64,000 bases of DNA, taken from CALNYZ01 sp942490945. GTDB lineage: Bacteria > Pseudomonadota > Gammaproteobacteria > UBA6429 > Thiohalophilaceae. The notes beneath the pieces are model-generated. The model was given only the letters and a program-made list of their open reading frames with translations. It ran no database searches and had not been told where the DNA came from. Location of the stretch: positions 2,064,685 to 2,128,684 of the forward strand of contig CALNYZ010000018.1 of assembly GCA_942490945.1 (NCBI GenBank), given 5' to 3'. The position numbers and the translations under genes were made by a program. Below are positions 43,247-52,617 of the stretch, piece after piece; position 1 is the stretch's first letter; the number at the start of each line of letters is the position of its first letter.

Positions 43247-44037
43247 GGTGCGACCTTACGATTATTATCAAGTTGTGTAATGCGACGGGCATTCTTGTCT
43301 GCCAGAATTATTACTACAACACGGCGATTCTGACTACGACCCTTGTATGTTGCATTACTTGCTGCCGGTTTGAACTCACCATGGCCAACAACAGTCAGCT
43401 TTTCCGGATCAACGCCGGCATCACTTAACAAACGAACCACACTGGCTGCGCGCGACGCTGACAGCTCCCAGTTGGTGGGATACAAGGGAGTTTTAATCGG
43501 TACATTATCCGTATGGCCTTCTACCTGGATATAGTTTGGAAGTTTTTTTAATACTGCCGCTAACCCGCGCAATGCGGGCGTTGCGTCGTTTTCCAGTACT
43601 GCACTGCCAGTATCAAACAATATATTGGTATTCATTTCTACTTCCACCCATAGTTTATCCTGTTTGACTTTAATCAGATTATCATTAATGAGTGGTTTTA
43701 ATGCATTCTTTACGTCATCAGCAATGCGTTTCATTTTCAGATCATTGTCCGGCACTTCATCTTTAGGAACCGGGATAATAGTCTTTTTTAAATCTGTTTT
43801 ATCCTCAGGAATCAGCGTACTGTTTGGTTTGCCAAGCTGAATTGGCTCCTTGGATTTCGGTGCGGTATTGAATGCTGCAATCATTGTGTCAGATAAGACG
43901 CGGTATTTTCCTTCATTAACTGATGATATAGCATACATAACAACAAAAAATGCAAACAGAAGTGTTATAAAATCAGCATAGGAGACAAGCCATCTGTCAA
44001 GGTTGTCATGGTCTACTTTTTTTTCTCTACGTGCCAT
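43243..44037 (-). CDS. motD: Flagellar motor stator protein MotD (MotB-like)
   Basis: 264 residues. A basic N-terminus and a single TM (SYADFITLLFAFFVVMYAIS) carry the proton- or sodium-binding Asp of the stator. An OmpA-like peptidoglycan domain follows (VEGHTDNVPIKTPLYPTNWE, LSASRAASVVRLL). It pairs with MotC (11 bp upstream). A separate motB lies at the right window edge, so the organism probably has two stator sets, as Pseudomonas does. Confidence 0.93.
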   Translation of the reverse strand: MARREKKVDHDNLDRWLVSYADFITLLFAFFVVMYAISSVNEGKYRVLSDTMIAAFNTAPKSKEPIQLGKPNSTLIPEDKTDLKKTIIPVPKDEVPDNDLKMKRIADDVKNALKPLINDNLIKVKQDKLWVEVEMNTNILFDTGSAVLENDATPALRGLAAVLKKLPNYIQVEGHTDNVPIKTPLYPTNWELSASRAASVVRLLSDAGVDPEKLTVVGHGEFKPAASNATYKGRSQNRRVVVIILADKNARRITQLDNNRKVAP

Positions 44038-44048
44038 TGCTTGAGTTC

Positions 44049-44795
44049 TTACTGGATATAACCAAATAATTTTGTTTCAATGTTGCGGGGGTTTTCACCC
44101 TCAGCTATGGACACCATACCTTCTACAATCATGTCTCGATAATGAATTTGATCGCTAACAATACTCTTCAGCTTGTTTGCGACGGGGATAAATATTAAAT
44201 TTGCGGCGCCGACGCCATATATTGTTGCGACAAATGCAATCGCAATACCATCACCCAATTTATCGGGCTCGGACAGATTCCCCATAACCTGTATCAAACC
44301 GAGAACGGCACCAATAATTCCGATGGTGGGGCTATACCCTCCCATACTTTCGTAAACTTTCGCAGCCAACAAGTCGTATCGCTCGCGAGTATTAATCTCA
44401 ACATCAAGTATTTCGCGAATCGAGTTTGGTTCGCTGCCATCAATCAGCAATTGCAAACCTTTACGGGAAAACGGATCATGTTCCGTCTCTTCTATATTTT
44501 CTAATCCAAGCAATCCTTCTTTACGGGCTATATTGCTCCAAGACACCAGTTTTGCAATGGTCTTTTCAACCGGTTGTTTTGGTGTCAGAAATATCCAGGT
44601 ACTCATCTTGACAGCGCGCATGAATATTCGATAAGGCGATTGCAACATCACAGCACCCAGGGTACCACCGATCACAATCAGTAATGCGGGGCCATTAACC
44701 AGTGTCTTTAATGTGCCACCTTCAAGGAACTGACCAACCAGTACAGCAGTTATCCCGACTACCAGTCCTATCAGGCTTAATAAGTCTATTCTCAT
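44049..44795 (-). CDS. motC: Flagellar motor stator protein MotC (MotA/PomA-like)
   Basis: 248 residues with four TM helices. The N-terminal pair is LIGLVVGITAVLVGQFLEGG and LLIVIGGTLGAVML. The proline-containing GYSPTIGIIGAVLGLIQVMG and GIAIAFVATIYGVGAANLIF are the ion-channel helices. The cytoplasmic loop holds charged residues that touch FliG. It lies between cheB (5 bp) and motD. Confidence 0.93.
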   Translation of the reverse strand: MRIDLLSLIGLVVGITAVLVGQFLEGGTLKTLVNGPALLIVIGGTLGAVMLQSPYRIFMRAVKMSTWIFLTPKQPVEKTIAKLVSWSNIARKEGLLGLENIEETEHDPFSRKGLQLLIDGSEPNSIREILDVEINTRERYDLLAAKVYESMGGYSPTIGIIGAVLGLIQVMGNLSEPDKLGDGIAIAFVATIYGVGAANLIFIPVANKLKSIVSDQIHYRDMIVEGMVSIAEGENPRNIETKLFGYIQ

Positions 44796-44800
44796 AGTTT

Positions 44801-45859
44801 TCAGACACGCTGCGCGATTTGTTTGCCAATTTCATCCACGTCCAGTATTTTTTCCGTTATGCCAGCTTCCGCTACCGCTGCAGGCATACCATAAACAACC
44901 GAACTTTTCTCATCTTGCGCCCAGATGACTGAACCGCGTTTACTCAATTCCGTAGCTCCCTTACATCCATCAGCGCCCATCCCTGTCAGAATAACGGCAA
45001 GTGTACTATCCGGATAAACTGTACAAATTGAAGCGAAAGTTACATCAACGGAAGGTTTATATGTTTGGCCTTCCATGGTGTCATCAATATTTATAATTGC
45101 GCCCGAACCATTTTGTTTTATCATCATCTGTTTTCCACCCGGCGCCAGATAAGCCGTACCTGCAGTCAATTTTTCACCGTGTTCTGCTTCTTTGACTGTA
45201 ATTGCACACAACTGATCCAGACGTTTCGCAAAGGCAGGAGTAAAACTTGCCGGCATGTGCTGAACCAGCAAGATAGGTACAGAAATGTTTTCCGGCAACA
45301 TGGTTAATACTTTTTGCAATGCGACCGGACCACCTGTCGATGTGCCGATTGCAAGCAACTTGACTTTTGTATCGCTGGCAGGTTTTGTTGTCGGGATAAC
45401 GCCAGGTCTTGTAACAGGACGTGCAGTGGTCGAACTTGCCGGAACAGCTGGTCTGGCTGATGCCTTGTTACCGAGCGAGCGAACACGTTGGCAGAGTAGT
45501 TTTTTTGCCTCTTCTCTGTCTTTTGATATATCTTCAAATCGTTTCGGTAAAAAATCTACTGCGCCAGCATCCAGTGCATCGAGTGTAGCCTTTGCACCAT
45601 CTGTCGTTAATGAAGAAAACATGATGATAGCAGTCGGTGTTGACTGCATGATTTTACGCGTTGCCGTTATACCGTCCATTACCGGCATCTCAATATCCAT
45701 GGTAATGACATCGGGTTTTAATTTTCGAGCCTGTTCAATCGCCTGCTCGCCATTTTCAGCCAGACCTATAACTTCTATGCCCGAATCAGCATCCAATATT
45801 TCCTTGACGCGACGGCGAAAAAAACCGGAGTCATCAACAACTAACACGCGAACCGACAT
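44801..45859 (-). CDS. cheB: Chemotaxis protein-glutamate methylesterase CheB
   Basis: 352 residues. The receiver domain has DD at 9-10 and phospho-Asp55 in VITMDIEMPVMDG. A Pro/Thr/Ala-rich linker (about 140-170) leads to the methylesterase domain, with Ser in AIGTSTGGPVALQ, His in LLVQHMPASFT and Asp in LTGMGADGCKG. It removes methyl groups from receptors for adaptation. CheR is not in the window. A 97-bp gap separates it from cheA. Confidence 0.96.
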   Translation of the reverse strand: MSVRVLVVDDSGFFRRRVKEILDADSGIEVIGLAENGEQAIEQARKLKPDVITMDIEMPVMDGITATRKIMQSTPTAIIMFSSLTTDGAKATLDALDAGAVDFLPKRFEDISKDREEAKKLLCQRVRSLGNKASARPAVPASSTTARPVTRPGVIPTTKPASDTKVKLLAIGTSTGGPVALQKVLTMLPENISVPILLVQHMPASFTPAFAKRLDQLCAITVKEAEHGEKLTAGTAYLAPGGKQMMIKQNGSGAIINIDDTMEGQTYKPSVDVTFASICTVYPDSTLAVILTGMGADGCKGATELSKRGSVIWAQDEKSSVVYGMPAAVAEAGITEKILDVDEIGKQIAQRV

Positions 45860-45956
45860 ACCAGGTCTACTCCTTAAGTTTGTTGGCTAGTGTTACGTTT
45901 TTTAAACGGTTTTACTGTTTTTTTGTTATGTATATAATCCTGCATATGAATTCCAT

Positions 45957-48140
45957 TTACACATAGCGTTTCATCAAACCTGGAACATCCAGAATCAATG
46001 CTATACGTCCGTCTCCAGTTATAGTTGCTCCTGCCAGACCTGACAGCCCATGTAGTAATGCGCCAAGTGGCTTGATTACGACTTCTTCCTGTCCGATTAA
46101 TTCGTCTACGAGAAAACAAACTTTTTGTGTGCCGATACTTACGACTACGACATGTCCTTCTTCTGGTAATTTTGCTGCGGTTCTGCCCTTGATTAACCAG
46201 TGTTTGAGATAAAATAACGGCAAGGTTCTTTCACGTACGATCGTCACCAGTTGACCATCCATAATATTCGTTCTGGCAAGATCAAGATGGAAAATTTCAT
46301 TGACGTTAACCAATGGCAATGCAAACATCTGGTCTTCCAGCTTGACCATCAATGTTGACATTATCGCCAGAGTGAGTGGAACCTTGATTTCAAGACGACT
46401 ACCCTTGCCCAGTTTGGAATGTATCTCTACTGATCCGTTTAATTGAGTTATGCTGGTCTTGACAACATCCATACCTACTCCGCGCCCGGAGATATCGGAT
46501 ATTTGTTCCTTGGTTGAAAATCCTGGCTCAAAAATCAGATTAAATGCATCCGTATCTGACATACGTGCTGCGGCGTCTACGTCCAGCAGACCTTTTTTAA
46601 TGGCGATGCCTTTGATAATTTCCGGATCGATTCCTTTACCATCATCTTCAATTGCCAATAATATGTGATCACCTTCCTGTGATGCTGATAACGTCACAGT
46701 ACCTTCGCGTGGTTTGCCTGCGGCTACGCGTTCATCAGGCATTTCTATTCCATGATCTACCGAATTTCTGACCAGATGCACCAATGGATCCGCCAGTGCT
46801 TCGACCAGGTTCTTGTCCAGGTCAGTTTCTTCACCCATGGTTTCAAGTTTTATTTCTTTTTTCAGGCTACGCGCCAGGTCACGTACCACACGCGGGAATC
46901 GACCAAATACTTTCTTGATTGGCTGCATGCGTGTCTTCATTACCGCAAGCTGCAGATCAGAGGTAACCAGATCAAGATTTGAAACGGCTTTCGCCATTTC
47001 TTCGCCGCCCATGATGGTGCCAAGGCGAGATATTCTGTTGCGAACCAGCACCAGCTCGCCAACCATGTTCATGATATCGTCCAGCCGTGCTGTATCGACA
47101 CGCACCGATGTTTCAACCGGTTGTTTTTCTTTTGCTGCAGCAGGTGCGGCTTGTTCTTTTTTGACGAGCGGTGCAACCGGTTTTGACTCCGGCTTGGATG
47201 CTGGTTTTGATTCGGGCTTGGCTGCAGGTTTTGCAGCAGGCTTTGCTGCCGGCGTTGCAGGTGCAGGCTCGCTTGCTGCCTTGGCTACTGCCGCCGTATC
47301 TATTTTTCCTGCGCCGTGCAATTGATCCAGCAAAGCTTCAAATTCATCATCCGATATGTCATCGGCTTGTTTGGCAGCTGGCGCTTCTGCTTCTGCATCA
47401 AACAGTGTTGTATCCTGTGAATTGGCAGCAGGTTCAGCACTTTCTGCAACCGCAGCAGTATTTATTTTTCCCTCACCATGCAATTTGTCCAGCAAGGCTT
47501 CGAATTCATCATCACTTATATCATCACCACTGGCACTTGCTACGCTTTGTTCTGATGAGGTTTCTACAGCAGCCGGTTCCGCCTTTGTGGCTGGTGGAAC
47601 ATTTTTTCCTTCAAGTGAATCGAGTAAGGCTTCAAATTCATCATCGGTAATATCATCGCCACCGCAGGGTTCATCGGCACCAGACGCGTTAGCAGTAGTA
47701 GTTGCAGCTGGCTCGGCTTCGACGACGGGAGCTGCTGCCTCTGGCTGTGCTTCAGCTGCTGACACACCGTTAATAATATCATCCAGGCCTTTAACCAGCA
47801 CTGGATCGGCTGCCTTGGGTGTTTCACCTGAACGTAAATCATCAAACTGCTCATTCAATGCATCAGTTACCGGCAGAATCACATCCATCAATTGTGAATC
47901 AACTGCACGTTCACCGGCGCGCACCATATTAAAGACATCTTCGGCACGATGACATAATGTCACCATCGGTTCAATATTCAAAAAGCCTGCGCCACCTTTA
48001 ATTGTATGGAAACCCCTGAATATCGAATTCAACATATCACTGTCATCAGGTGACTGTTCCAGATCAACCAGTTGCTCATTGAGCGATTCGAGTATTTCAC
48101 CCGCTTCGATTAGAAAGTCCTGTAGTAATTCATCATCCAC
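45957..48140 (-). CDS. cheA: Chemotaxis histidine kinase CheA
   Basis: 727 residues. P1 (1-125) has the phosphorylated His45 in FHTIKGGAGF. No typical P2 domain is visible. Instead residues 162-276 contain three copies of DD-I-(S/T)-DDEFEALLD-x-L, followed by a Lys/Ala/Pro linker (298-325). P3 dimerisation (VDTARLDDIMNMVGELVLVR), P4 ATPase (HLVRNSVDHGIEMPDERVAA, ISGRGVGMDVVKTSI) and P5 (CheW-like) are complete. It phosphorylates CheY and CheB. The repeat region may be where ParP or response regulators bind. Confidence 0.96.
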   Translation of the reverse strand: MDDELLQDFLIEAGEILESLNEQLVDLEQSPDDSDMLNSIFRGFHTIKGGAGFLNIEPMVTLCHRAEDVFNMVRAGERAVDSQLMDVILPVTDALNEQFDDLRSGETPKAADPVLVKGLDDIINGVSAAEAQPEAAAPVVEAEPAATTTANASGADEPCGGDDITDDEFEALLDSLEGKNVPPATKAEPAAVETSSEQSVASASGDDISDDEFEALLDKLHGEGKINTAAVAESAEPAANSQDTTLFDAEAEAPAAKQADDISDDEFEALLDQLHGAGKIDTAAVAKAASEPAPATPAAKPAAKPAAKPESKPASKPESKPVAPLVKKEQAAPAAAKEKQPVETSVRVDTARLDDIMNMVGELVLVRNRISRLGTIMGGEEMAKAVSNLDLVTSDLQLAVMKTRMQPIKKVFGRFPRVVRDLARSLKKEIKLETMGEETDLDKNLVEALADPLVHLVRNSVDHGIEMPDERVAAGKPREGTVTLSASQEGDHILLAIEDDGKGIDPEIIKGIAIKKGLLDVDAAARMSDTDAFNLIFEPGFSTKEQISDISGRGVGMDVVKTSITQLNGSVEIHSKLGKGSRLEIKVPLTLAIMSTLMVKLEDQMFALPLVNVNEIFHLDLARTNIMDGQLVTIVRERTLPLFYLKHWLIKGRTAAKLPEEGHVVVVSIGTQKVCFLVDELIGQEEVVIKPLGALLHGLSGLAGATITGDGRIALILDVPGLMKRYV

Positions 48141-48200
48141 TTTACACTTCCTGACTAATATTTATTTCTGTATTCAACACAGCAAAATTAATTACTGTAA

Positions 48201-48944
48201 CTAAAACCCCAGACTTGACAGCAAGTCATCAACTTCATCCTGTCCCGATACGGTATCCGCTACTTCAACACCGGGTACTGCCGGACCTGCCAGCCCGTCT
48301 TTGGCAGATTTGCCTTCAGCTTTTTCACTTTTATGACCGGTCAACTTGATTATGTTCACCATACTGGATTCAACTTCTTCAACCAGCGATATAACTTTTT
48401 TAATAATCTGGCTCGTCAAATCCTGAAACCCTTGCGCCATCAACACCTGATTTAGATGATCGCGAATTATATTTGCTCCCGCACTGTTCTCTTCAAAATA
48501 TTCGTTCAGTGATACACTCAATTCCTTGAATTGTGACAAGGTCAGCTCACGATTTCGAAATTTATTCCAGTTATCCAGCAACGCATTTGCCTTGTTTTCA
48601 ATGTCATTACAGATCGGTATGGATTTTTCAACCGCAGCCAGGGTACTGTTAGCTGCATCATCCGTCATTGTAATAACGTGATTTAATCTTGCTCTGGCAT
48701 CCGGTATTTCTTCTTCTGCAAGATTCGTTATTCTGTTATCAAGTGAAAAATTATTTATTGAATTATGTAATTCACGTGTCAGCTTTCCTAATTCCTGATA
48801 AATATCTTTTTCACGAATTGCTGCCAGATCATCAATTACTTCTTTCGCACCGGCAACATCACCGGACTCAAGACACGCCAACAAGTCACGTACACGCGCA
48901 ACATTGTCGCTAGCAAGTAATTCGTGCTTATCTTCCATAATCAC
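48201..48944 (-). CDS. cheZ: CheY phosphatase CheZ
   Basis: 247 residues, mostly helical. The catalytic helix is VLMAQGFQDLTSQIIKKVIS, with Gln in QDLTSQ. The C-terminal CheY-binding peptide QDEVDDLLSSLGF is intact. It dephosphorylates CheY-P at the pole. It lies 2 bp after cheY and 60 bp before cheA. Confidence 0.94.
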   Translation of the reverse strand: MIMEDKHELLASDNVARVRDLLACLESGDVAGAKEVIDDLAAIREKDIYQELGKLTRELHNSINNFSLDNRITNLAEEEIPDARARLNHVITMTDDAANSTLAAVEKSIPICNDIENKANALLDNWNKFRNRELTLSQFKELSVSLNEYFEENSAGANIIRDHLNQVLMAQGFQDLTSQIIKKVISLVEEVESSMVNIIKLTGHKSEKAEGKSAKDGLAGPAVPGVEVADTVSGQDEVDDLLSSLGF

Positions 48945-48946
48945 CC

Positions 48947-49351
48947 CTAGCCTTCAATACGTTCAAATATTTTGTCTATCTTTTCTTTCAGCGTCTGTGC
49001 AGTGAAGGGTTTAACGATGTAACCATTTACTCCCGCTTGTGCGGCTTCAACAATTTGTTCACGCTTTTGCTCTGCCGTTACCATCAATACTGGCATTGTC
49101 GCCAACCCGGAATCTGCTCTGACATGCTTCAATAATTCGATACCCTGCATGCCGGGCATATTCCAGTCCGTCACCAAAAAATCAAATTTTCCTGTCTGCA
49201 ACATGGGTAATGCAGTTGTACCGTCGTCAGCTTCTTCGGTATTGGTAAAACCCAGATCACGTAATAAGTTTTTGATTATGCGTCGCATTGTTGAAAAATC
49301 ATCAACAATTAAAATACGCATGTTTTTATCAATTGCCACGGTTGCCTCCAT
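48947..49351 (-). CDS. cheY: Chemotaxis response regulator CheY
   Basis: Receiver domain that binds FliM and switches flagellar rotation when phosphorylated. MRILIVDDFSTMRRIIKNLL carries the acidic pocket, Asp62 in FLVTDWNMPGMQG is the acceptor, and the Lys follows YIVKPF. A likely start is the GTG at 49337-49339 (four codons in), because GGAGG lies just before it and the protein then starts VAIDKNMRIL like its relatives. Starting at 49351 also works. A sigma-28 promoter lies 64 bp upstream. Confidence 0.96.
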   Translation of the reverse strand: MEATVAIDKNMRILIVDDFSTMRRIIKNLLRDLGFTNTEEADDGTTALPMLQTGKFDFLVTDWNMPGMQGIELLKHVRADSGLATMPVLMVTAEQKREQIVEAAQAGVNGYIVKPFTAQTLKEKIDKIFERIEG

Positions 49352-49414
49352 TGTGCCTTATCTCTGTGCGGGTAAACGCGCTTACACCGCTGCCATACCT
49401 GGAATCCAAACTTT

Positions 49415-49441
49415 TTATCGGCCATATTCCGGCGCAACTTA
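49415..49441 (-). promoter_or_regulatory. Sigma-28 (FliA) promoter upstream of cheY
   Basis: On the minus strand TAAG-N15-GCCGATAA, with a perfect -10 and one mismatch in the -35. It lies in the 254-bp gap between fliA and cheY, so FliA likely drives the che genes encoded just downstream. Confidence 0.8.
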
Positions 49442-49605
49442 AGTTTTGGAACTGATAAAAACCAGGGAATTTTTAATAATATGAACAGGATGGGGTAAAT
49501 ACAGGAATCAGCTTGTCAAATATGATCAAAGTGAACATCACACCGCCTGTTGTCTGCGGCTTGTGACTGTAGGTAACTGATTTAAATGGAATATTGTCTA
49601 TTTTT

Positions 49606-50343
49606 TTAACACGTCTCTTCCTGACGGGCGGTCATACGTGCCTGTAATCGAATTACTGCCTGACTATGTATCTGACTCACGCGCGATTCACTGACGCCCA
49701 TAACCGCACCGATCTCCCGCAGATTCAGTTCCTCGTCATAATATAATGCCATGACGAGACGCTCACGCTCCGGCAAACTTGCAATCGCTTCAGACAAAAT
49801 CCGGCGGATGTCATCCCGCTGCAGTCCATCAATTATACCCGGTGTATGATCCATCATATTATCAAGAATGGATTCGTCACCCGAGCCCATATCTTCGAAA
49901 CTCAGTACTTTATGGTAGCTGTTATCCTGCAGAATCTTGTAATACTCTTCCAGCGGCATACCTAAACTGATAGCGATTTCTGTATCACGCGCATCACGGC
50001 CCTGCTCATGCTCAATTTCACGTACAGCTTCAGCAACCATTCTTGCCTTGCGGTGAACAGAACGTGGCGCCCAGTCATTCTTACGTATTTCATCCAGCAT
50101 CGAACCACGAATGCGAATACCCGCATAGGTTTCAAAACTCGCACCCTGGTTTTCATCATAATTCCGTGATGCTTCAAGCAAACCAATCATGCCTGCCTGA
50201 ACCAGATCTTCAAGCTGTACGCTTGCGGGTAAGCGGTTAATCAAATGGCAAGCAATTCTTTTAACCAGAGGTGCATGCTGTTCTATCAAGTCATCCTGAA
50301 ATGCAGCAGGATTAGATGCTGAATACATTGCTAGACCATTCAT
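49606..50343 (-). CDS. fliA: Flagellar sigma factor 28
   Basis: 245 residues. Region 2 (VQLEDLVQAGMIGLLEASRN, then FETYAGIRIRGSMLDEIRKN) and region 4 (ASLPERERLVMALYYDEELN, LREIGAVMGVSESRVSQIHS) are complete. It directs RNA polymerase to late flagellar and chemotaxis genes. Four promoter sites in this window fit flagellar sigma factors (three FliA, one or two RpoN). The start overlaps the fleN stop by one base (TAATG). Confidence 0.96.
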   Translation of the reverse strand: MNGLAMYSASNPAAFQDDLIEQHAPLVKRIACHLINRLPASVQLEDLVQAGMIGLLEASRNYDENQGASFETYAGIRIRGSMLDEIRKNDWAPRSVHRKARMVAEAVREIEHEQGRDARDTEIAISLGMPLEEYYKILQDNSYHKVLSFEDMGSGDESILDNMMDHTPGIIDGLQRDDIRRILSEAIASLPERERLVMALYYDEELNLREIGAVMGVSESRVSQIHSQAVIRLQARMTARQEETC

Positions 50344-51236
50344 TAGAGTACTCCCGCTTTATCTGTATTTGTTTGGATTAAACGTTCGACAAAGAATTCC
50401 AGATGACCACCTGCTGCCTGTGGAATCGGCCAACGTTTTGTTTTTTCTGCCAGTGTTTTAAACGCAATCGCAGATTTACTGCGTGGAAATGCATCTACCA
50501 CGGCGCGTTGTTTTTTTACTGCTTTTGTTAGATATTCGTCATAAGGTATGCAGCCCATATAATCGAGCGCCACATCCAGGAATCGATCAGTAACTTTTAA
50601 AATATTTTCATATACTTCCCGGCCTTTTTGCACGCTGGATACCATGTTTGACAAGATATGGAATCTGAACAACCCATAATCCCGGTGCAAAAGTTTTATC
50701 AGGGCATAGGCGTCTGTTATTGAGGCGGGTTCATCACATACGACTACCAGCACTTCCTGTGCCGCGCGAGAAAAACTGATGACGCTATCGGATATACCGG
50801 CTGCAGTATCAATAATCAATACATCAACATCATCACTTAAATTACTGAATGACTGAATCAATCCGGCATGTTGAGAGGGTTCAAGCTCGGCCATTGACTG
50901 TATGCCAGAGGCAGAGGGAATAATACGCAAGTTGTTCGGGCCATCGGCGACGACATCTTGCAAATCACATTCGCCTTTTATAACGCTTTCCAGGGTAAGT
51001 TTTGGATACAGGCCAAGTAACACATCAATATTTCCCAGCCCCAAATCTGCATCCATTATCAGAACTCGCTGTCCCATACCTGATAAAGCTGTTGCGAGAT
51101 TGGCTGATACATTTGTTTTACCAACTCCGCCTTTACCACTGGTAACAGTAATTACACGTACCGGATGAGGTTTTGTGATTTGTCGCGCTCTGCTTACCGC
51201 GCCTGCTAAATTTGTTTCAGCCATATGCATGTGCAA
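50343..51236 (-). CDS. fleN: Flagellar number regulator FleN/FlhG
   Basis: 297 residues, a MinD/ParA-family ATPase. Walker A is VTSGKGGVGKTNVSANLA (31-48), VLIMDADLGLGNIDVLLGL follows, and DVLIIDTAAGISDSVISFSR is present. With FlhF it limits flagella to one (or few) at the pole and restrains the FleQ-type activator. It starts MHMHMAETN; an internal Met at codon 5 is an alternative start. It overlaps flhF by 20 bp. Confidence 0.95.
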   Translation of the reverse strand: MHMHMAETNLAGAVSRARQITKPHPVRVITVTSGKGGVGKTNVSANLATALSGMGQRVLIMDADLGLGNIDVLLGLYPKLTLESVIKGECDLQDVVADGPNNLRIIPSASGIQSMAELEPSQHAGLIQSFSNLSDDVDVLIIDTAAGISDSVISFSRAAQEVLVVVCDEPASITDAYALIKLLHRDYGLFRFHILSNMVSSVQKGREVYENILKVTDRFLDVALDYMGCIPYDEYLTKAVKKQRAVVDAFPRSKSAIAFKTLAEKTKRWPIPQAAGGHLEFFVERLIQTNTDKAGVL

Positions 51237-52572
51237 CTATCCCGCTAACAGTTTGAGCCGCCGCTTCATCATGAAACGCTATTGAGCGTTGCATAATCGT
51301 AACTGCACGACTTACCAGATTATGTGCACGAGCAATGTGCAAATCTTCCGGTATTTGTTGGCCGTCACAATAATAGGCAACTGGTAAATGGTGTTCGATA
51401 GCAACAGCGAATGTTCCACCCAGGCTGGTAGTTTCATCCAGCTTGGTCAGAATACATCCATCTATATTGAGCTTTTTATATGCTTTTGCAGACTGCTGTA
51501 ATACGCTGCGCTGACTGTTTGCATCCATACATAAAAACATCCTGATTTGCTTGCCACTATCTCTGATAAAGCCAAGCTGCTCTTCCATATTCGAGGCATG
51601 CAACCCTATTCCTGCTGTATCAATCAGAATAAATTTTCTTGACCGTAAACTGTGTAATGCTTCTGTCAGACTGGACGCATCGTTCACTGAGCGCATCGGG
51701 ACACCCAGTATTCTGGCATAACCGCGAAGTTGCTCTTGTGCTGCAACGCGGTGGTTATCTGCGGAAATCAGACCGACGCTCTCGCGCCCATGTTTGAGGA
51801 CATAACGTGATGCCAGTTTGGCAATCGTAGTGGTCTTGCCAACGCCTGTTGGTCCAACCACTGCCACGACACCACCAACACGCAGAATATCATCGCTCAC
51901 AACCGGTATCTGGTGTGACAACACGCCCAATGCCTGACGCCACATGGTTTCAAAATCTGTTTCCTGATTCATATCGGCTGCAATAACTTTTGCGATTCTT
52001 GGGCTTAGCCCCAGACTTATCATGCGTTGTATCAGACGTGCACGAAATGGATGAAATTGTGTTTCACGTTCCCATGCAAGACCGGATAATTGTTGCATGA
52101 GCACACCACGTAAAGACTTTATTTCATTCTCCATGTGGCTCATTGAATTTGATTCGATTGCAGGTGCTGGTTCGGCAGGTGCCTGAGCAGGAGTCACCTG
52201 CTGAGATTGTTGATGCTGGTTTTTTTTGTATTTGGCTTGCGGAATATTACGACTGTACTTTACATCTTCCCAGGCTTGTTGACGTAATTTGTCATAACTC
52301 GTATCTATATAACCTTGTTTTGCTTGTGGTGCTGCCTGTTTTTCTTGTTGTGTGGTCTTTTCTGCTTCAGGGCTATCATTGTATGAATTGGCTTCGTATG
52401 GATTTGCAACGGTTCCACCAATCAGGGATTCATCGTAATCAATAGCCGCAACAATTTCGACACCTGAGTCTATGCGTTTGTTTGAAAGTATTACCGCATC
52501 TGGCCCCAATGCTTCGCGTACCTTACGAATGGTTTGCCTGACATCGGAAGCAACAAAGCGCTGAATCTTCAT
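51217..52572 (-). CDS. flhF: Flagellar placement GTPase FlhF
   Basis: 451 residues of the SRP-GTPase group. The N-terminal basic B domain (1-60) precedes a Gln/Ala/Pro linker (70-145). The N and G domains follow, with Walker A GPTGVGKTTTIAKLA (240-254), ILIDTAGIG and TKLDETTSLGG. It marks the pole for flagellar assembly and recruits FliF. The set flhA-flhF-fleN-fliA is standard in polar flagellates. Confidence 0.96.
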   Translation of the reverse strand: MKIQRFVASDVRQTIRKVREALGPDAVILSNKRIDSGVEIVAAIDYDESLIGGTVANPYEANSYNDSPEAEKTTQQEKQAAPQAKQGYIDTSYDKLRQQAWEDVKYSRNIPQAKYKKNQHQQSQQVTPAQAPAEPAPAIESNSMSHMENEIKSLRGVLMQQLSGLAWERETQFHPFRARLIQRMISLGLSPRIAKVIAADMNQETDFETMWRQALGVLSHQIPVVSDDILRVGGVVAVVGPTGVGKTTTIAKLASRYVLKHGRESVGLISADNHRVAAQEQLRGYARILGVPMRSVNDASSLTEALHSLRSRKFILIDTAGIGLHASNMEEQLGFIRDSGKQIRMFLCMDANSQRSVLQQSAKAYKKLNIDGCILTKLDETTSLGGTFAVAIEHHLPVAYYCDGQQIPEDLHIARAHNLVSRAVTIMQRSIAFHDEAAAQTVSGIVAHAYG

Positions 52573-52617
52573 ATTTTTACCTCATTAACACGAAAATACA
52601 TTTTGTCTTTAACCTCG

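Noticed and set aside
45860..45956. Possible sigma-54 site between cheA and cheB (TGGAATTCATATGCA on the minus strand)
   Set aside because: The GG-to-GC spacing is nine, not ten, and the -24 half is poor.
46813..47325. Plus-strand Ser/Ala/Thr-rich ORFs opposite cheA (also 47356-47952)
   Set aside because: They mirror the Ala/Glu/Pro-rich CheA linker. The low complexity comes from the repeats on the coding strand.
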